The notes under the pieces were generated by a model. It ran no database searches. It was not told where the DNA came from and worked only from the letters and a program-made list of their open reading frames with translations. Of a stretch of 44,740 bases of DNA, positions 19,209-29,032 are shown piece after piece (position 1 is the first letter of the stretch; the number at the start of each line of letters is the position of its first letter). Both the position numbers and the translations under genes were made by a program. Source of the DNA: Pseudomonadota bacterium (GTDB lineage: Bacteria; Pseudomonadota; Gammaproteobacteria; Acidiferrobacterales; UBA6901); NCBI GenBank assembly GCA_021783175.1, contig JAJXUF010000019.1:1-44740 (forward strand). Reading direction: 5' to 3'.

Positions 19209-19949
19209 TCAGAAGGCCGCGTGCAACTCCCGGTTCAGGGTATCGAGTACCGCGCGCGGATCCGGGGCGCGGGTAACCGGACGGCCGATAACCAGGAAAT
19301 CCGATCCTTCCCTCACTGCATCCAGTGGGGTCATGGTACGTTGCTGATCGTCGACCGCGGCGCCCTGCGGGCGAATACCTGGCGTCACCAGCAAGAAACT
19401 CTTCCCGAAACGGGCACGCAGTCTGCCCGCCTCCAATGCCGAGCACACAACGCCGTCGAGACCTGCGGCATGTGCCAACCCTGCCATGCGCAGTACCTGA
19501 GCAGCCGGATCTCCCGGCAGCCCGAGTTCGATCAGATCCGACGCACCGTGACTGGTCAGCACCGTCACGCCGATCAGCAGCGGTCGGTGTGACGTCGAGA
19601 CCTCCAGCGCCGCACGTGCTGCCTCCAGCATCTGTCTGCCGCCAAGCGCGTGCACATTGAGCATCCAGACCCCAAGGCGCGCCGCGCTCGCGCATGCCCG
19701 GGCCACCGTTGTCGGGATGTCGTGAAATTTAAGGTCGAGAAAGACATCGAAGCCTTGCGCCACGAGACGTTCGACCAGGTCCGGGCCGGCTGCGTTGAAA
19801 AGCTCCAGGCCGACCTTGAGGCGGCACAAGGCCGGTGTAACGCCATTCACGAACGCCAGGGCATCGGTGGCGGACGGGTAATCCAGCGCAACGATAATTC
19901 GCGGGTCCTTGCCTGCCGCGCCGCCTTGAGTCCCGGAACGTCTATCCAC
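19209..19949 (-). CDS. pyrF: Orotidine 5'-phosphate decarboxylase
   Basis: A 246-residue TIM-barrel enzyme for the last step of UMP synthesis. Motifs: [11 protein letters not shown] (first Asp), [11 protein letters not shown] (Lys contacting phosphate), [15 protein letters not shown] (the Asp-Lys-His-Asp catalytic motif), [19 protein letters not shown] and the phosphate-binding [16 protein letters not shown] choose the GTG at 19949 because CAGGAGA lies about 7 nt upstream and it overlaps the lapB stop by only 8 bp. The longer frame adds a charged non-conserved head within lapB. The lapA-lapB-pyrF order is common in gammaproteobacteria. A separate neighbour 170 bp on is rfaH. Confidence 0.95.
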   Translation of the reverse strand: MDRRSGTQGGAAGKDPRIIVALDYPSATDALAFVNGVTPALCRLKVGLELFNAAGPDLVERLVAQGFDVFLDLKFHDIPTTVARACASAARLGVWMLNVHALGGRQMLEAARAALEVSTSHRPLLIGVTVLTSHGASDLIELGLPGDPAAQVLRMAGLAHAAGLDGVVCSALEAGRLRARFGKSFLLVTPGIRPQGAAVDDQQRTMTPLDAVREGSDFLVIGRPVTRAPDPRAVLDTLNRELHAAF

Positions 19950-21141
19950 GTCGTTTCTCCTGCCCTCGCGTGTCGGGCTGGCTCGCAATAGGCTTGACCG
20001 TATTCCATCGATGACAGCCAGGACATTGCCAGTGCAGCGTCTTGCCCCGGAATCCGCATTCCTGGCAAAGATAGCCCTGGTGTTCTTCGAGCAGTTCGCC
20101 GATAACGCCCTGCAACAGATTGAGATCCGCCTGGGACGACGGATCCGCCCCGACCAGATTCAACGCCAACAGGCCGTGCAGTCCCTGCACTGAGGGCTGA
20201 CGCCGCAACCAGCCGGCAACAAACTCCGCTGCCGCCTGCACGCCGTCCCGGCTCTTGATTACATCCGCAAGCGCCAGCATCAGGGTAACCCCGCCATGCC
20301 GGCGCAGCAGGCCATCGAAGTACTGGTAAAGCCCGGCCTCGTCATGCAACTCCTGATAGCCTGCGGCAACGAGAGCCGCGACCTCGCCGACATAGATCGG
20401 ATCCTGCTCCTCGATTCTTTTCCACGCCTTGAGCGCCTCGCGATGTCGGCCCTGCGCGGCCTCGATCTTGCCGAGCAAAATGCTCGCGCGCACGCAATTG
20501 CGATCCGCGGCAAATGCGTCTCCGACCAGGAGCCGTGCCTGCGCAGTGTTCTGCTCAGCGAGAGCCTGTTCCGCCATCTCGCAATACAATTGCGCTATCG
20601 TTTCGTCCTGGGTACGCCCAGAAACCCGTGCCAATCTGCGGCTCGCGGAGATTGCCTTGTCCCATTCCTTTTCCTGCTGATAAATGTGCACGAGAAAACG
20701 CAGAGCCTGCTCCGTGTGAACACGGATCTCCGCCAGTTCGAGAAAGAGATTTTCTGCCCGGTCAAAAAGGCCGGCCTTGAGGTAGTCCTGGCCAAGTTCA
20801 AGCAAAGCCAGCGACCGCTGACTCTTGTCGAGCGTGGGTCGGGCGATGAGATTCTGGTGAATGCGGATCGCGCGCTCGACTTCGCCGCGCCGGCGAAAAA
20901 GATTTCCCAGGGCAAGGTGGGTTTCAACTGTATCCGAGTCGACTTCGAGGACCTGAATGAAGACCTCGATAGCTTTGTCGGGCTGCTCATTCAGCAGGAA
21001 ATTGAGGCCCTGGAAATAGGCCGACGGCAGATCGCGCGGCTTGCCATCGCGATGCTTCTGATCCATGCGCGCCGCCAACCATCCCGAGGCGGCCGCGATC
21101 GGTAGTAACATCCATAATAAGTCGATCCACTCTAACTGCAT
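19942..21141 (-). CDS. lapB: LapB: LPS assembly regulator with TPRs and a rubredoxin-like zinc site
   Basis: A 399-residue LapB (YciM) protein. Residues 1-25 form an inner-membrane anchor ([20 protein letters not shown]). TPR repeats follow ([62 protein letters not shown] and more). The C-terminal [21 protein letters not shown] holds two CxxC knuckles of the rubredoxin-like zinc domain. LapB guides FtsH to degrade LpxC and so tunes LPS synthesis. It starts 3 bp after lapA stops and overlaps pyrF by 8 bp. Length and domain order are normal for the family. Confidence 0.95.
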   Translation of the reverse strand: MQLEWIDLLWMLLPIAAASGWLAARMDQKHRDGKPRDLPSAYFQGLNFLLNEQPDKAIEVFIQVLEVDSDTVETHLALGNLFRRRGEVERAIRIHQNLIARPTLDKSQRSLALLELGQDYLKAGLFDRAENLFLELAEIRVHTEQALRFLVHIYQQEKEWDKAISASRRLARVSGRTQDETIAQLYCEMAEQALAEQNTAQARLLVGDAFAADRNCVRASILLGKIEAAQGRHREALKAWKRIEEQDPIYVGEVAALVAAGYQELHDEAGLYQYFDGLLRRHGGVTLMLALADVIKSRDGVQAAAEFVAGWLRRQPSVQGLHGLLALNLVGADPSSQADLNLLQGVIGELLEEHQGYLCQECGFRGKTLHWQCPGCHRWNTVKPIASQPDTRGQEKRRG

Positions 21142-21144
21142 GCG

Positions 21145-21441
21145 CTATAGCACGTCCTTAATCGGCAGTGCTCGCAGGTTCATGACCTCCTGTTCAATCT
21201 CGCGGATCTCGCGTCGGGCACGTACCAGTTGCCGTTGCATGCGCAGGACCATGCCAAGACTAGCCACAAAGCCGAGGACCACGCCAACGGCAAGCGTTGC
21301 AAGCAGCATCAGGGAAAGCGGGCTCTCCCACTGCAGACCAAAATAGTAATTTAGCGCGACAACCTGAGCGTTCTTGAAAGCGAAACTCAGACCCAGGAAC
21401 ATCACAATAATGCCAAGCAGAAAGTACAACAGCCGCTTCAT
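21145..21441 (-). CDS. lapA: LapA: inner-membrane LPS assembly protein
   Basis: A 98-residue LapA (YciS, DUF1049) protein. There are two membrane segments, LLYFLLGIIVMFLGLSFAFK and MLLATLAVGVVLGFVASLG, joined by a short loop with NAQVVALNYYFGLQWESPL, the region conserved in the family. A basic coiled-coil-like tail (RMQRQLVRARREIREIEQEV) follows in the cytoplasm. ATG at 21441 is preceded by GGAGG with 4-nt spacing, an excellent ribosome site. It works with LapB, whose gene starts 3 bp after its stop. A possible -10 (TATCTT, inside 21477-21488 on the minus strand) lies about 40 nt upstream. Confidence 0.93.
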   Translation of the reverse strand: MKRLLYFLLGIIVMFLGLSFAFKNAQVVALNYYFGLQWESPLSLMLLATLAVGVVLGFVASLGMVLRMQRQLVRARREIREIEQEVMNLRALPIKDVL

Positions 21442-21476
21442 GTAGCCTCCGGTGATTTCGGAATCAGGGCCAAGGT

Positions 21477-21488
21477 GACAAGATACTG
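21477..21488 (-). promoter_or_regulatory. Candidate promoter element of lapA-lapB-pyrF
   Basis: On the minus strand CAGTATCTTGTC contains TATCTT, a fair -10 (4 of 6), with TTAAAC 17 bp upstream as a weak -35. The same 12-mer occurs upstream of gyrA (35006-35017) at a similar distance from the start codon (42 versus 35 nt). The element lies after the ihfB terminator, where a lapA promoter is required if that terminator is efficient. Confidence 0.35.
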
Positions 21489-21545
21489 GAAAAGCCGTCT
21501 TGGTTTAACCGCATACCGTGGACCCTGCGAACTGTGCTCAGAAAC

Positions 21546-21582
21546 AAAAAAACGGCATTGGAGATATCCGAATGCCGTTTTC
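21546..21582 (-). terminator. Rho-independent terminator after ihfB
   Basis: On the minus strand AACGGCATTCGGATATC pairs with its partner ending in ATGCCGTT and is followed by a run of seven T, a classic intrinsic terminator about 50 nt after the ihfB stop. Because T-rich bases flank both sides it may also work on the plus strand. A second hairpin, GTCCCG-AAAG-CGGGAC (21587-21602), precedes it. Confidence 0.85.
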
Positions 21583-21629
21583 TTGCGTCCCGAAAGCGGG
21601 ACTGTTCATTTAGCGCTAAAGACCACTTT

Positions 21630-21908
21630 CTAAAGATCGACGCGCTCCCTCAACTCCTTGCCGGGCTTGAAATGAGGCACGTGCTTGTCCGGGACGCGCA
21701 CCGAGTCGCCGGTCTTTGGGTTACGCCCCATGCGCGGCGGTCGATAATGCAGCGAGAAACTGCCAAAGCCACGCACCTCGATGCGCTCGCCCGCCGCCAA
21801 GGCGGCAGACATCTTCTCAAGCAGTTCCTTCACCGCAAGCTCCACATCCCGATACTCAAGTTGCGGCTGCTTTGCCGCAAGCACTGCAATCAACTCTGAT
21901 TTGGTCAT
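21630..21908 (-). CDS. ihfB: Integration host factor subunit beta
   Basis: A 92-residue HU/IHF-family DNA-bending protein. [19 protein letters not shown] at the start, [29 protein letters not shown] in the core and [20 protein letters not shown] in the DNA-binding arms (with the intercalating Pro) identify IhfB, the partner of IhfA. I choose the ATG at 21908, where GAGG lies 9-10 nt upstream. An ATG three codons earlier sits right on that ribosome site, and the long upstream frame is inside the rpsA region. It follows rpsA by about 60 bp, the conserved rpsA-ihfB order, and ends before a strong terminator. Confidence 0.96.
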   Translation of the reverse strand: MTKSELIAVLAAKQPQLEYRDVELAVKELLEKMSAALAAGERIEVRGFGSFSLHYRPPRMGRNPKTGDSVRVPDKHVPHFKPGKELRERVDL

Positions 21909-21969
21909 CTCTGGCATCCTCAGGACTGCGCACGTCTCCAGCCGAGGACGACCGTGCGCCGACCAGCGC

Positions 21970-23646
21970 CTAGCCGTCCTTGTTGACCAGCTTTTCCTTA
22001 AGCTTGTCGGCAAGGGTTGATGCCCCAGCACCGGTCTTACGCGTGTACTCCTGAACCGCCTCGTTTTCCTCTTCCATGTCCTTTGCCTTGACGGACAGGG
22101 TGAGCTTGCGGTTCTTGCGATCTATCGTGGTGATCTTGGCCTCCACGACATCGCCATCTTTGAGTACAGTGCGGGCATCCTCCACCCGATCTCGCGAAAG
22201 TTCGGATGCGCGCAAATATCCCTCGACCTCATCAGAAAGTTTAACCACTGCGCCCTTCGCGTCAACTGCGGTAATCGTACCTTTGACGATACTGCCCTTG
22301 CCGTGTTCGGCCACGTAGCTCGTGAACGGATCACCTTCCATCTGCTTTATGCCAAGCGAAATGCGCTCACGCTCCGGGTCAATGGCCAGAACCACGGCCT
22401 CAACCTCGTCCCCCTTCTTGTAATCGCGCACGGCTTCTTCGCCCGGGCGACCCCAGGACAGGTCGGTCAGGTGTATAAGACCATCGATGCCGCCCTCAAG
22501 GCCTACAAAAACGCCAAAATCGGTAATTGACTTGATCTGGCCGGTCACCTTGTCGTTCTTGTTATGGGTGGCGGCAAACTCTTCCCACGGATTCGGCTGA
22601 CACTGCTTGATGCCAAGCGAAATACGCCGGCGTTCGGAATCGATGTCCAGCACCATAACTTCGACTTCGTCGCCCAGCTGCACCACCTTGGTCGGATGAA
22701 CATTCTTGTTGGTCCAGTCCATCTCGGACACGTGCACCAGACCCTCTACGCCCTCCTCGATTTCGACGAAGGCGCCGTAATCGGTAATGTTCGTGACCTT
22801 GCCGAAAAGCCGCGTGCTTTCCGGGTAGCGCCGCGCCAGATCAACCCACGGATCATCGCCCAGCTGCTTAAGTCCCAGGGACACGCGATTGCGCTCGCGG
22901 TCGAAACGCAGCACTTTGGCCTCGATTTCATCACCAATCTTGAGCACTTCGGAAGGATGCTTAACGCGCTTCCAGGCCAGGTCGGTGATATGCAAGAGTC
23001 CATCGATCCCGCCAAGATCCACAAACGCACCATAATCGGTCAGATTCTTGACCACGCCCTTGACAATCTGGCCTTCCTCCAGATTCGACAACAGCGCGTC
23101 GCGTTCCACGGACATCTCGGACTCGACCACCGCACGCCGCGACACCACGACGTTGTTGCGCTTGCGGTCCAATTTGATGACCTTGAACTCCAGGTCCTTG
23201 CCCTCGAGGTAGCTTGGATCGCGAACCGGGCGCACGTCGACCAGCGATCCCGGCAAGAAAGCGCGGATACTGTCGATGGCAACCGTGAATCCGCCTTTGA
23301 CTTTGTCAGTGATGACACCGGTCACGACGGACTGTTCTTCGTAGGCCTTCTCCAGCACGTCCCACGCCTTGACGCGGCAGGCCTTTTCACGTGAAAGACG
23401 GGTTTCGCCAAACCCGTCTTCGATATTCTCCACAACGACTTCCACCATGTCGCCGACTTTCACATTTAGCACGCCGTGGCTGTCGCGGAACTGCTCGGCA
23501 GGAATCATGCCTTCGGATTTCAATCCGGCATCGACAACAACGATCTCGTCGTCTATGCGCATTACTTCGCCGGTAATCAGACCGCCAGCGCGCACCGGTG
23601 CCTTGGTCAGGCTCTGTTCAAAAAGCTCGGCAAAACTTTCACTCAT
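21970..23646 (-). CDS. rpsA: 30S ribosomal protein S1
   Basis: A 558-residue S1 with six S1/OB repeats, normal for gammaproteobacteria (E. coli 557). Repeats begin near [85 protein letters not shown] and [17 protein letters not shown]1 binds mRNA on the 30S subunit and helps initiate translation, chiefly on structured or weak-SD leaders. The start ATG at 23646 gives the standard [13 protein letters not shown]; the longer frame is rejected. It follows cmk by about 150 bp, as in other gammaproteobacteria. That gap shows no clear terminator. Confidence 0.98.
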   Translation of the reverse strand: MSESFAELFEQSLTKAPVRAGGLITGEVMRIDDEIVVVDAGLKSEGMIPAEQFRDSHGVLNVKVGDMVEVVVENIEDGFGETRLSREKACRVKAWDVLEKAYEEQSVVTGVITDKVKGGFTVAIDSIRAFLPGSLVDVRPVRDPSYLEGKDLEFKVIKLDRKRNNVVVSRRAVVESEMSVERDALLSNLEEGQIVKGVVKNLTDYGAFVDLGGIDGLLHITDLAWKRVKHPSEVLKIGDEIEAKVLRFDRERNRVSLGLKQLGDDPWVDLARRYPESTRLFGKVTNITDYGAFVEIEEGVEGLVHVSEMDWTNKNVHPTKVVQLGDEVEVMVLDIDSERRRISLGIKQCQPNPWEEFAATHNKNDKVTGQIKSITDFGVFVGLEGGIDGLIHLTDLSWGRPGEEAVRDYKKGDEVEAVVLAIDPERERISLGIKQMEGDPFTSYVAEHGKGSIVKGTITAVDAKGAVVKLSDEVEGYLRASELSRDRVEDARTVLKDGDVVEAKITTIDRKNRKLTLSVKAKDMEEENEAVQEYTRKTGAGASTLADKLKEKLVNKDG

Positions 23647-23796
23647 TTGATTGGTTGACCTTGATTTTCGGGCATCCGCGATATGCTGGCATACCCGCAT
23701 GTTGCCATGGTGTTGCGTATCCGTATCAGCTGCGACGGAACGCCGGTACCACGGGATTGATGTTGAATAAAGAGACTCGGCCGGACGGAAACCCCA

Positions 23797-24489
23797 TCAC
23801 CTGCTCAACCGCTGCCCCAAGCGCTCGAAAACGACATTCACCACCTCTTCGATATTCATATCGGAGGTGTCCAGAATCTCCGCATCGGCAGCGGGCTTGA
23901 GCGGTGAGGCGGCACGTTCAGCATCGCGCGTATCGCGCTCACGAATCTCACCCAATAGCCTTGGAAGATTAACATCGAACCCCTTTTCCTTCAACTGTTT
24001 ATGGCGCCTTTGGGCGCGCACTTCGGGGCTGGCCGTCAAAAATACCTTAAGAAGCGCGTACGGAAACACGGTAGTCCCCATATCACGGCCATCGGCCACC
24101 AAGCCGGGAAAGCGGCAAAAATCCCTTTGTTTTTCAAGCAGTGCCGCCCGTACCGGGGCCAGAATTGCCACCTGCGAGGCCAGCCGGCCGGTTTCTTCGG
24201 TCCGCAACACGTCACTAACTTCCCGGCCATCCAGCCAAACCCGGGCCGGACTGCCATGGCCTTGGGGTTCAAAGCGGATATCAATGGTGCGCGCCAAAAT
24301 CGCCAGGTTCGCGGCATCATCAAGAGGCAGACCCTTTTCCACGCCTGCCAGGCCGATAACTCGGTAAAGCGCCCCACTATCCAGGTAGTGCCAGCCCAGT
24401 CGCGCCGCCAACAGCTGGCTCACAGTTCCCTTGCCGGACCCACTCGGACCATCGATGGTCAATACTGGCGCTTGCTGTGCGGTACCCAT
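23797..24489 (-). CDS. cmk: Cytidylate kinase
   Basis: A 230-residue CMP/dCMP kinase. VLTIDGPSGSGKGTVSQLLA is the P-loop, WHYLDSGALYRVIGL binds the nucleotide monophosphate, LVADGRDMGTTVFPYALLKVFLTAS is the family signature and RDTRDAERAASPLKPA the C-terminal lid. It phosphorylates CMP with ATP. The ATG at 24489 directly abuts the aroA stop (TGAATG), so the two genes are probably translationally coupled. The aroA-cmk-rpsA order is ancestral in gammaproteobacteria. CMP is also the by-product of CMP-nonulosonate use, but no special link is implied. Confidence 0.97.
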   Translation of the reverse strand: MGTAQQAPVLTIDGPSGSGKGTVSQLLAARLGWHYLDSGALYRVIGLAGVEKGLPLDDAANLAILARTIDIRFEPQGHGSPARVWLDGREVSDVLRTEETGRLASQVAILAPVRAALLEKQRDFCRFPGLVADGRDMGTTVFPYALLKVFLTASPEVRAQRRHKQLKEKGFDVNLPRLLGEIRERDTRDAERAASPLKPAADAEILDTSDMNIEEVVNVVFERLGQRLSR

Positions 24490-25830
24490 TCAGGCCCGAT
24501 CCACAGCACGAATGGCCAGCCCGGCGCGCGCGGCCAGGGCGACGAATCCGGGGAACGATGTTGCGACGTTGCGGCAGTCGCGCACCCGTATCTGGCCTGC
24601 TGCCCGTAACCCGGCCATCGCGAAGGCCATGGCGATACGATGGTCCGTGCGGCTGTCCACCTCGCCGCCGCGCAAAGTACCGCCTTCGATCACGATGCCG
24701 TCTGGCGTTTCGCGGGCACTAATCCCAAGGCGTTGCAGGCCCTCCGTCATGACCGCAATGCGATCGCTTTCCTTGACGCGCAACTCGTGTGCTCCGCTAA
24801 GGACCGTGCGCCCCTCGGCGCAGGCGGCGGCTATGAACAGCGCCGGAAACTCATCGATGGCCAACGGCACCTGATCCTCGGGTATCACAATTCCGCGCAG
24901 GCGGCTGCTGGCGATGCGGATATCCGCAACAGGTTCTTCGCCTACCTCACGCAGATTCATCAATTCAACTGACGCACCCATGGCACGCAAGATATTAAGC
25001 ACGCCAATGCGCGTCGGATTGACACCGACATGCTCCAGCACGATATCCGAGCCCGGCGCGATGGCCGCACCGACCAGAAAGAATGCGGCCGAAGAGATAT
25101 CCGCCGGAACGTCTATCGAACACGCGCTGAGTATGCCGCCGCCGCGCAGGCTGATCCTTGCGCCATCCGTCTCCACTGCATAACCGAAACCGCGCAGCAT
25201 GCGTTCCGTATGGTCACGCGTCGGCGCGGGCTCGGTGACGCACGTTACCCCCTCGGCATAAAGACCCGCGAGCAGCAACGCCGATTTCACCTGTGCGCTC
25301 GGCACCGGCAGCCGGTAATCAATACCTTGCAAGTGCCTGCCGCCATGGATATGCAGCGGTGGCCTGCCGCCGGGCGCAGTCTCAATCGCGGCACCCATGA
25401 CCCCTAGCGGTTCCGCTACCCTGGCCATAGGGCGCTTGCACAGCGACTCATCACCTGTGAGCACGCTATCGAATGACTGGCCTGCCAGGATGCCAGCCAT
25501 GAGACGCATCGCGGTGCCAGAATTTCCCATGTCGAGCACCGCGTTCGGCGCCTGCAAGCCGTGCAGGCCCGCCCCGTGAATCACAAGTCGTCCATCTGTC
25601 GGGCCTTCGGCTTGGATGCCCATGGCGCGGAACGCGGCGAGCGTGGCGAGCACGTCTTCGCCTTCAAGCAAACCGCGCACTTCGCTGACCCCGCGGGCCA
25701 GTGCGCCCAGCATCACAGAGCGATGTGAAATCGATTTGTCACCGGGCACGCGCAGGCGTCCGCGCAACTGCCCGCCCGGTTCGATCAGATAGTCGGTTGA
25801 AGATGCCGTTACTTCCGTCGTAGAAGTCAT
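24490..25830 (-). CDS. aroA: 3-Phosphoshikimate 1-carboxyvinyltransferase (EPSP synthase)
   Basis: A 446-residue EPSP synthase, joining shikimate 3-phosphate and phosphoenolpyruvate in the aromatic pathway. LRVPGDKSISHRSVMLGALA near residue 30 (Lys and Arg binding phosphate), DMGNSGTAMRLMAGILAG, PVPSAQVKSALLLAGLYA, PLAIDEFPALFIAAACAEG and RVKESDRIAVMTEGL are all present. The GDKSISHR and LMAGILAG motifs look like class II (less glyphosate-sensitive) enzymes rather than E. coli AroA, which is a family-based guess. In Pseudomonas the homologue is fused to TyrA; here it is a separate gene 66 bp after tyrA. ATG at 25830. Confidence 0.97.
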   Translation of the reverse strand: MTSTTEVTASSTDYLIEPGGQLRGRLRVPGDKSISHRSVMLGALARGVSEVRGLLEGEDVLATLAAFRAMGIQAEGPTDGRLVIHGAGLHGLQAPNAVLDMGNSGTAMRLMAGILAGQSFDSVLTGDESLCKRPMARVAEPLGVMGAAIETAPGGRPPLHIHGGRHLQGIDYRLPVPSAQVKSALLLAGLYAEGVTCVTEPAPTRDHTERMLRGFGYAVETDGARISLRGGGILSACSIDVPADISSAAFFLVGAAIAPGSDIVLEHVGVNPTRIGVLNILRAMGASVELMNLREVGEEPVADIRIASSRLRGIVIPEDQVPLAIDEFPALFIAAACAEGRTVLSGAHELRVKESDRIAVMTEGLQRLGISARETPDGIVIEGGTLRGGEVDSRTDHRIAMAFAMAGLRAAGQIRVRDCRNVATSFPGFVALAARAGLAIRAVDRA

Positions 25831-25896
25831 GATTCGAAATCCGCAATATCTTGCTAGTTTTTGTACTGGGCGTAGCGCGACCGGCCATGGGCCGTG

Positions 25897-26763
25897 CTAT
25901 TTGCGGCCGCCGTTCAGCGCGTCGCGCTCCCGTTTAGCGCGCGCAAACAGTTCCTGCATCCAATTGCCGTCCGCGCGGTTGATGGCATCCATGAGCGCGT
26001 CAAGGTCCTGGCGATACTGCTCTAGCGCTGCAAGTATTGCTGAGCGGTTGCCGAGACAGATATCGCGCCACATGACTGGATCGCTTGCCGCGATACGGGT
26101 GAAATCGCGGAAACCGCCGGCCGCGAAATCGAAAATGACGCGACTGTCGTCCATGCGTGCCAGGGTATCGACCAGACAGTAAGCGAGCAGATGCGGCAAA
26201 TGACTGGTGGCGGCAAGGATTTCGTCATGATGCTCCACCGCCATGGTTACGGTCTCCGCCCCCGTGGCCTGCCACATTTCCCGCACCCGCCCTAGCGCTT
26301 CGGTGTCGGTTTCGCTGACAGGCGTGAGCACCACGCGGCGATTGCGGAACAAGCCACTGAAGGATGCGCCAACACCTGATTTCTCGGTACCAGCAATGGG
26401 ATGGGCGGGCACGAAACGCGTAAAACGCGCGGCCAGTGCCGTGCGTGCCGCACTCACTATGCTGCCTTTGACGCTGCCAACATCGGTTACCACGCTGCGT
26501 TCGCCGAGATGCGATGCGATCTGCTGCAGCACGTCGGTCATTGATCCCACCGGCAATGCCAGCACCACCATGTCCGCGCCAATAACCGCGCGCTCGGGCG
26601 AAGTTTCCAACCGATCGATCACGCCGAGTTCAACTGCCTGCTGCAGGTTGGCCAGTCCGCGCCCGTAACCGACAATTTCACGCACTTGACCTGCTTCGCG
26701 CAGGGCACGCGCCAGCGATCCGCCGATGAGTCCAACACCGATGACAGTGAGCTGGTTGATCAC
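25897..26763 (-). CDS. tyrA: Prephenate/arogenate dehydrogenase
   Basis: A 288-residue NAD(P)-dependent dehydrogenase that makes 4-hydroxyphenylpyruvate (or tyrosine from arogenate). LTVIGVGLIGGSLARALRE is the cofactor loop, VVLALPVGSMTDVL and VVTDVGSVKGSIV follow, then FVPAHPIAGTEKSGVGA with the conserved catalytic His region, and HLPHLLAYCLVDTL in the helical C-domain. There is no ACT domain and no chorismate-mutase fusion, as in the stand-alone TyrA of the aromatic supraoperon. The start is a GTG at 26763. The gap to aroF upstream is about 80 bp. Confidence 0.94.
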   Translation of the reverse strand: MINQLTVIGVGLIGGSLARALREAGQVREIVGYGRGLANLQQAVELGVIDRLETSPERAVIGADMVVLALPVGSMTDVLQQIASHLGERSVVTDVGSVKGSIVSAARTALAARFTRFVPAHPIAGTEKSGVGASFSGLFRNRRVVLTPVSETDTEALGRVREMWQATGAETVTMAVEHHDEILAATSHLPHLLAYCLVDTLARMDDSRVIFDFAAGGFRDFTRIAASDPVMWRDICLGNRSAILAALEQYRQDLDALMDAINRADGNWMQELFARAKRERDALNGGRK

Positions 26764-26841
26764 GATATCAGTCGCATGCTGAGCGCTCCACGAACGCAGA
26801 TCAGCGGCTTCTCGGCCAGAGTCGTGCCGCAGCCGATTGCA

Positions 26842-27858
26842 TTACAGATCCCTGCCCAGAACTGCTGCAATACCACGCATCTCATGCATCAGCGCCGACA
26901 GTTCTTGCGGCGCCAGTGCCTGGTCAGCATCGCACCATGCCTCGTTCGGGTGGGGATGCATTTCTACCAGTAAACCGTCGGCGCCCGCGGCGATCGCCGC
27001 CCGCGCCAGCGCAGGCACCATCCAGGCCTTGCCACCGGCGTGCGACGGATCAATGATCACCGGCAAATGCGTCTCACGTTTGAGTACTGGCACTGCGGTG
27101 ACGTCCAGCATGTTGCGGTACGCTGTTTCGAAACTGCGAACGCCGCGCTCACAGAAGATGATCTTATGGTTGCCGCCGGCTGCGATGTACTCCGCTGACA
27201 TAAGCCACTCTGAGATCGTCGCCGCCATGCCGCGCTTGAGAATCACCGGCCGGTCGACGCGGCCAACTTCCTTCAGCAGATCGAAGTTCTGCATGTTGCG
27301 TGTGCCAATCTGAATGACATCGACGTCGTACTTCAGAAAGGTGTCAAGTTGGCGCACGTCCATGAGCTCGGTAACGACCGGCAGGCCGTGGCGGCGAGCC
27401 GCGTCCACGAGCAATTCCAGCCCCTTCTCGCCCAGACCCTGGAATGTATACGGGCTGGTACGCGGTTTGAAGGCCCCGCCGCGCATCAGACGACAACCAG
27501 CGGCGCGCACAAAGCCAGCCGAACTATCCATTTGTTCCGGGGTTTCCACCGAACACGGTCCAGCAATCACCTGCACGGTGCGTCCGCCCAGGGGAATATC
27601 GCCGATCGAGATAACGCTGTTCTCGTGATGCCACTCGCGTGCGACGATCTTGTACGGCTTGAGAACGCGGATAACGCGCTCCACGCCTGGCAAGGTCTCG
27701 AGCAATTCCGTCTGCACCTTGCGGTCGTCACCAATCGCGCCGATCACAGTAAGTTCGCGGCCGCGAGAAATGTTGGCCACCAGTTCCAGCGCACGCAGTT
27801 TGTCATCGACTGCCTTGATCTGCTCCTCGGTAGCATCCGAGCGCATGACTATGATCAT
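26842..27858 (-). CDS. aroF: 3-Deoxy-7-phosphoheptulonate synthase, type I-beta with regulatory domain
   Basis: A 338-residue DAHP synthase, first enzyme of the shikimate route (PEP plus erythrose 4-phosphate). Residues 1-75 form a ferredoxin-like regulatory domain (MIIVMRSDATEEQIKAV, VIGAIGDD), as in the Thermotoga-type enzymes, which usually bind Tyr or Phe. The barrel shows VIAGPCSVETPEQM, LMRGGAFKPRTSPYTFQG, IQIGTRNMQNFDLL, ILKRGMAATISEWL and IIDPSHAGGK. The ATG at 27858 has AGAGG 6 nt upstream, better than the frame's first Met five codons earlier. Its place between hisC and tyrA puts a feedback-sensitive entry enzyme inside the terminal aromatic operon. Confidence 0.95.
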   Translation of the reverse strand: MIIVMRSDATEEQIKAVDDKLRALELVANISRGRELTVIGAIGDDRKVQTELLETLPGVERVIRVLKPYKIVAREWHHENSVISIGDIPLGGRTVQVIAGPCSVETPEQMDSSAGFVRAAGCRLMRGGAFKPRTSPYTFQGLGEKGLELLVDAARRHGLPVVTELMDVRQLDTFLKYDVDVIQIGTRNMQNFDLLKEVGRVDRPVILKRGMAATISEWLMSAEYIAAGGNHKIIFCERGVRSFETAYRNMLDVTAVPVLKRETHLPVIIDPSHAGGKAWMVPALARAAIAAGADGLLVEMHPHPNEAWCDADQALAPQELSALMHEMRGIAAVLGRDL

Positions 27859-27919
27859 ATTATCCTCTTGCAAGCTGCGGTCGGGTCACACTGTGACCAC
27901 CTCCGCACAAGTATTCGTG

Positions 27920-29032
27920 CTACTTCTTACCCAGCACCTTTCCGAGTGCCTCCAGGAAGCGGAGGTTTTCCTGTTCCAGTCCGACCGTGACGCGTAGATG
28001 GTGCGGCATGCCATAGTTTGCCACCGGTCGCACGATAACGCCCTGGCGCAATAACCCTTCATAGGCGTCGCGACCCGGCAGCGGCAGCTCGACACTAACG
28101 AAATTGCCGACAGACGGAATGAAGTTCAACCCCAGTTTGCGGAACCCGTCGGTGAGTTGACACATGCCGTCACTGTTCACGCGACGCGAGCGCTCCAGAT
28201 GCCCGCGGTCATTTAGTGCAGCTGCTGCGGCCACCTGCGCCAGCGTGTTGACGTTGAAGGGCTGGCGTACGCGATTAAGCAGGTCGGCCAGCGCCTGGCC
28301 TGACACGCCGTACCCGACGCGCAATCCGGCAAGCCCGTAGGCCTTGGAAAAGGTGCGCGCCACAACTAAATTCGGGTGTTTGGGGAGAAGTTCGATGCCG
28401 CTGCCATAATCCGGCTCGTCGACGTATTCAAAATACGCCTCATCCAGCACGACGACCACCCGTTGCGGCAGGCGCACCATAAAATTTTCGATTTGCGCGC
28501 GTCTGAGCCAGGTGCCGGTGGGATTGTTGGGATTGGCAATGAACACGAGCTTGGTGCGTGCGGTGACGGCACGCAACATGCCATCCAGATCATGCCCCCA
28601 GTCCTGCGCCGGCACCTCGACAGCCCGCGCGCCGACCGCCTGGGTGACGATCGGGTATACCGCAAACGCATGTTGCGAGAAGACGATCTCGTCGCCGGCG
28701 GTGGCAAAAACGCGCGCCGCAAATTCTAGAATATCGTTTGAGCCATTGCCCAGAGTCACTGCCGCGGCACTGACCTGCAAATGCCGGGCAATCGCGCTTT
28801 TCAGCGCAAAACCGGCGCCATCCGGATAACGCGCCAGGGTGCCGAGCGCGCCCTTGAGTGCGTCCATTGCCAATGCGCTCGGCCCAAGCGGATTTTCGTT
28901 GGATGCAAGCTTGATGGCATTGCGCACGCCATACTCGCGCTCGAGTTCCTCGATTGGCTTGCCGGGTTGATAGGGTTCGAGACCGCGCACACCGGCCACG
29001 GCAAAATCAATCAGCTTGACGTCCATGGTCAC
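27920..29032 (-). CDS. hisC: Histidinol-phosphate/aromatic aminotransferase
   Basis: A 370-residue class I/II PLP aminotransferase of the HisC type. IKLASNENPLGPS, LGNGSNDILEFAARVFA, FIANPNNPTGTWL (Asn and pyridine region), VVLDEAYFEYVD and VVARTFSKAYGLAGLRVGYG (Schiff-base Lys) are typical. In this operon family the HisC2-like enzyme also transaminates prephenate or aromatic keto acids, which fits its place between pheA and aroF/tyrA; a role in histidine synthesis cannot be excluded. GTG at 29032 overlaps the pheA stop (GTGA), and an ATG two codons later is an alternative. Confidence 0.95.
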   Translation of the reverse strand: MTMDVKLIDFAVAGVRGLEPYQPGKPIEELEREYGVRNAIKLASNENPLGPSALAMDALKGALGTLARYPDGAGFALKSAIARHLQVSAAAVTLGNGSNDILEFAARVFATAGDEIVFSQHAFAVYPIVTQAVGARAVEVPAQDWGHDLDGMLRAVTARTKLVFIANPNNPTGTWLRRAQIENFMVRLPQRVVVVLDEAYFEYVDEPDYGSGIELLPKHPNLVVARTFSKAYGLAGLRVGYGVSGQALADLLNRVRQPFNVNTLAQVAAAAALNDRGHLERSRRVNSDGMCQLTDGFRKLGLNFIPSVGNFVSVELPLPGRDAYEGLLRQGVIVRPVANYGMPHHLRVTVGLEQENLRFLEALGKVLGKK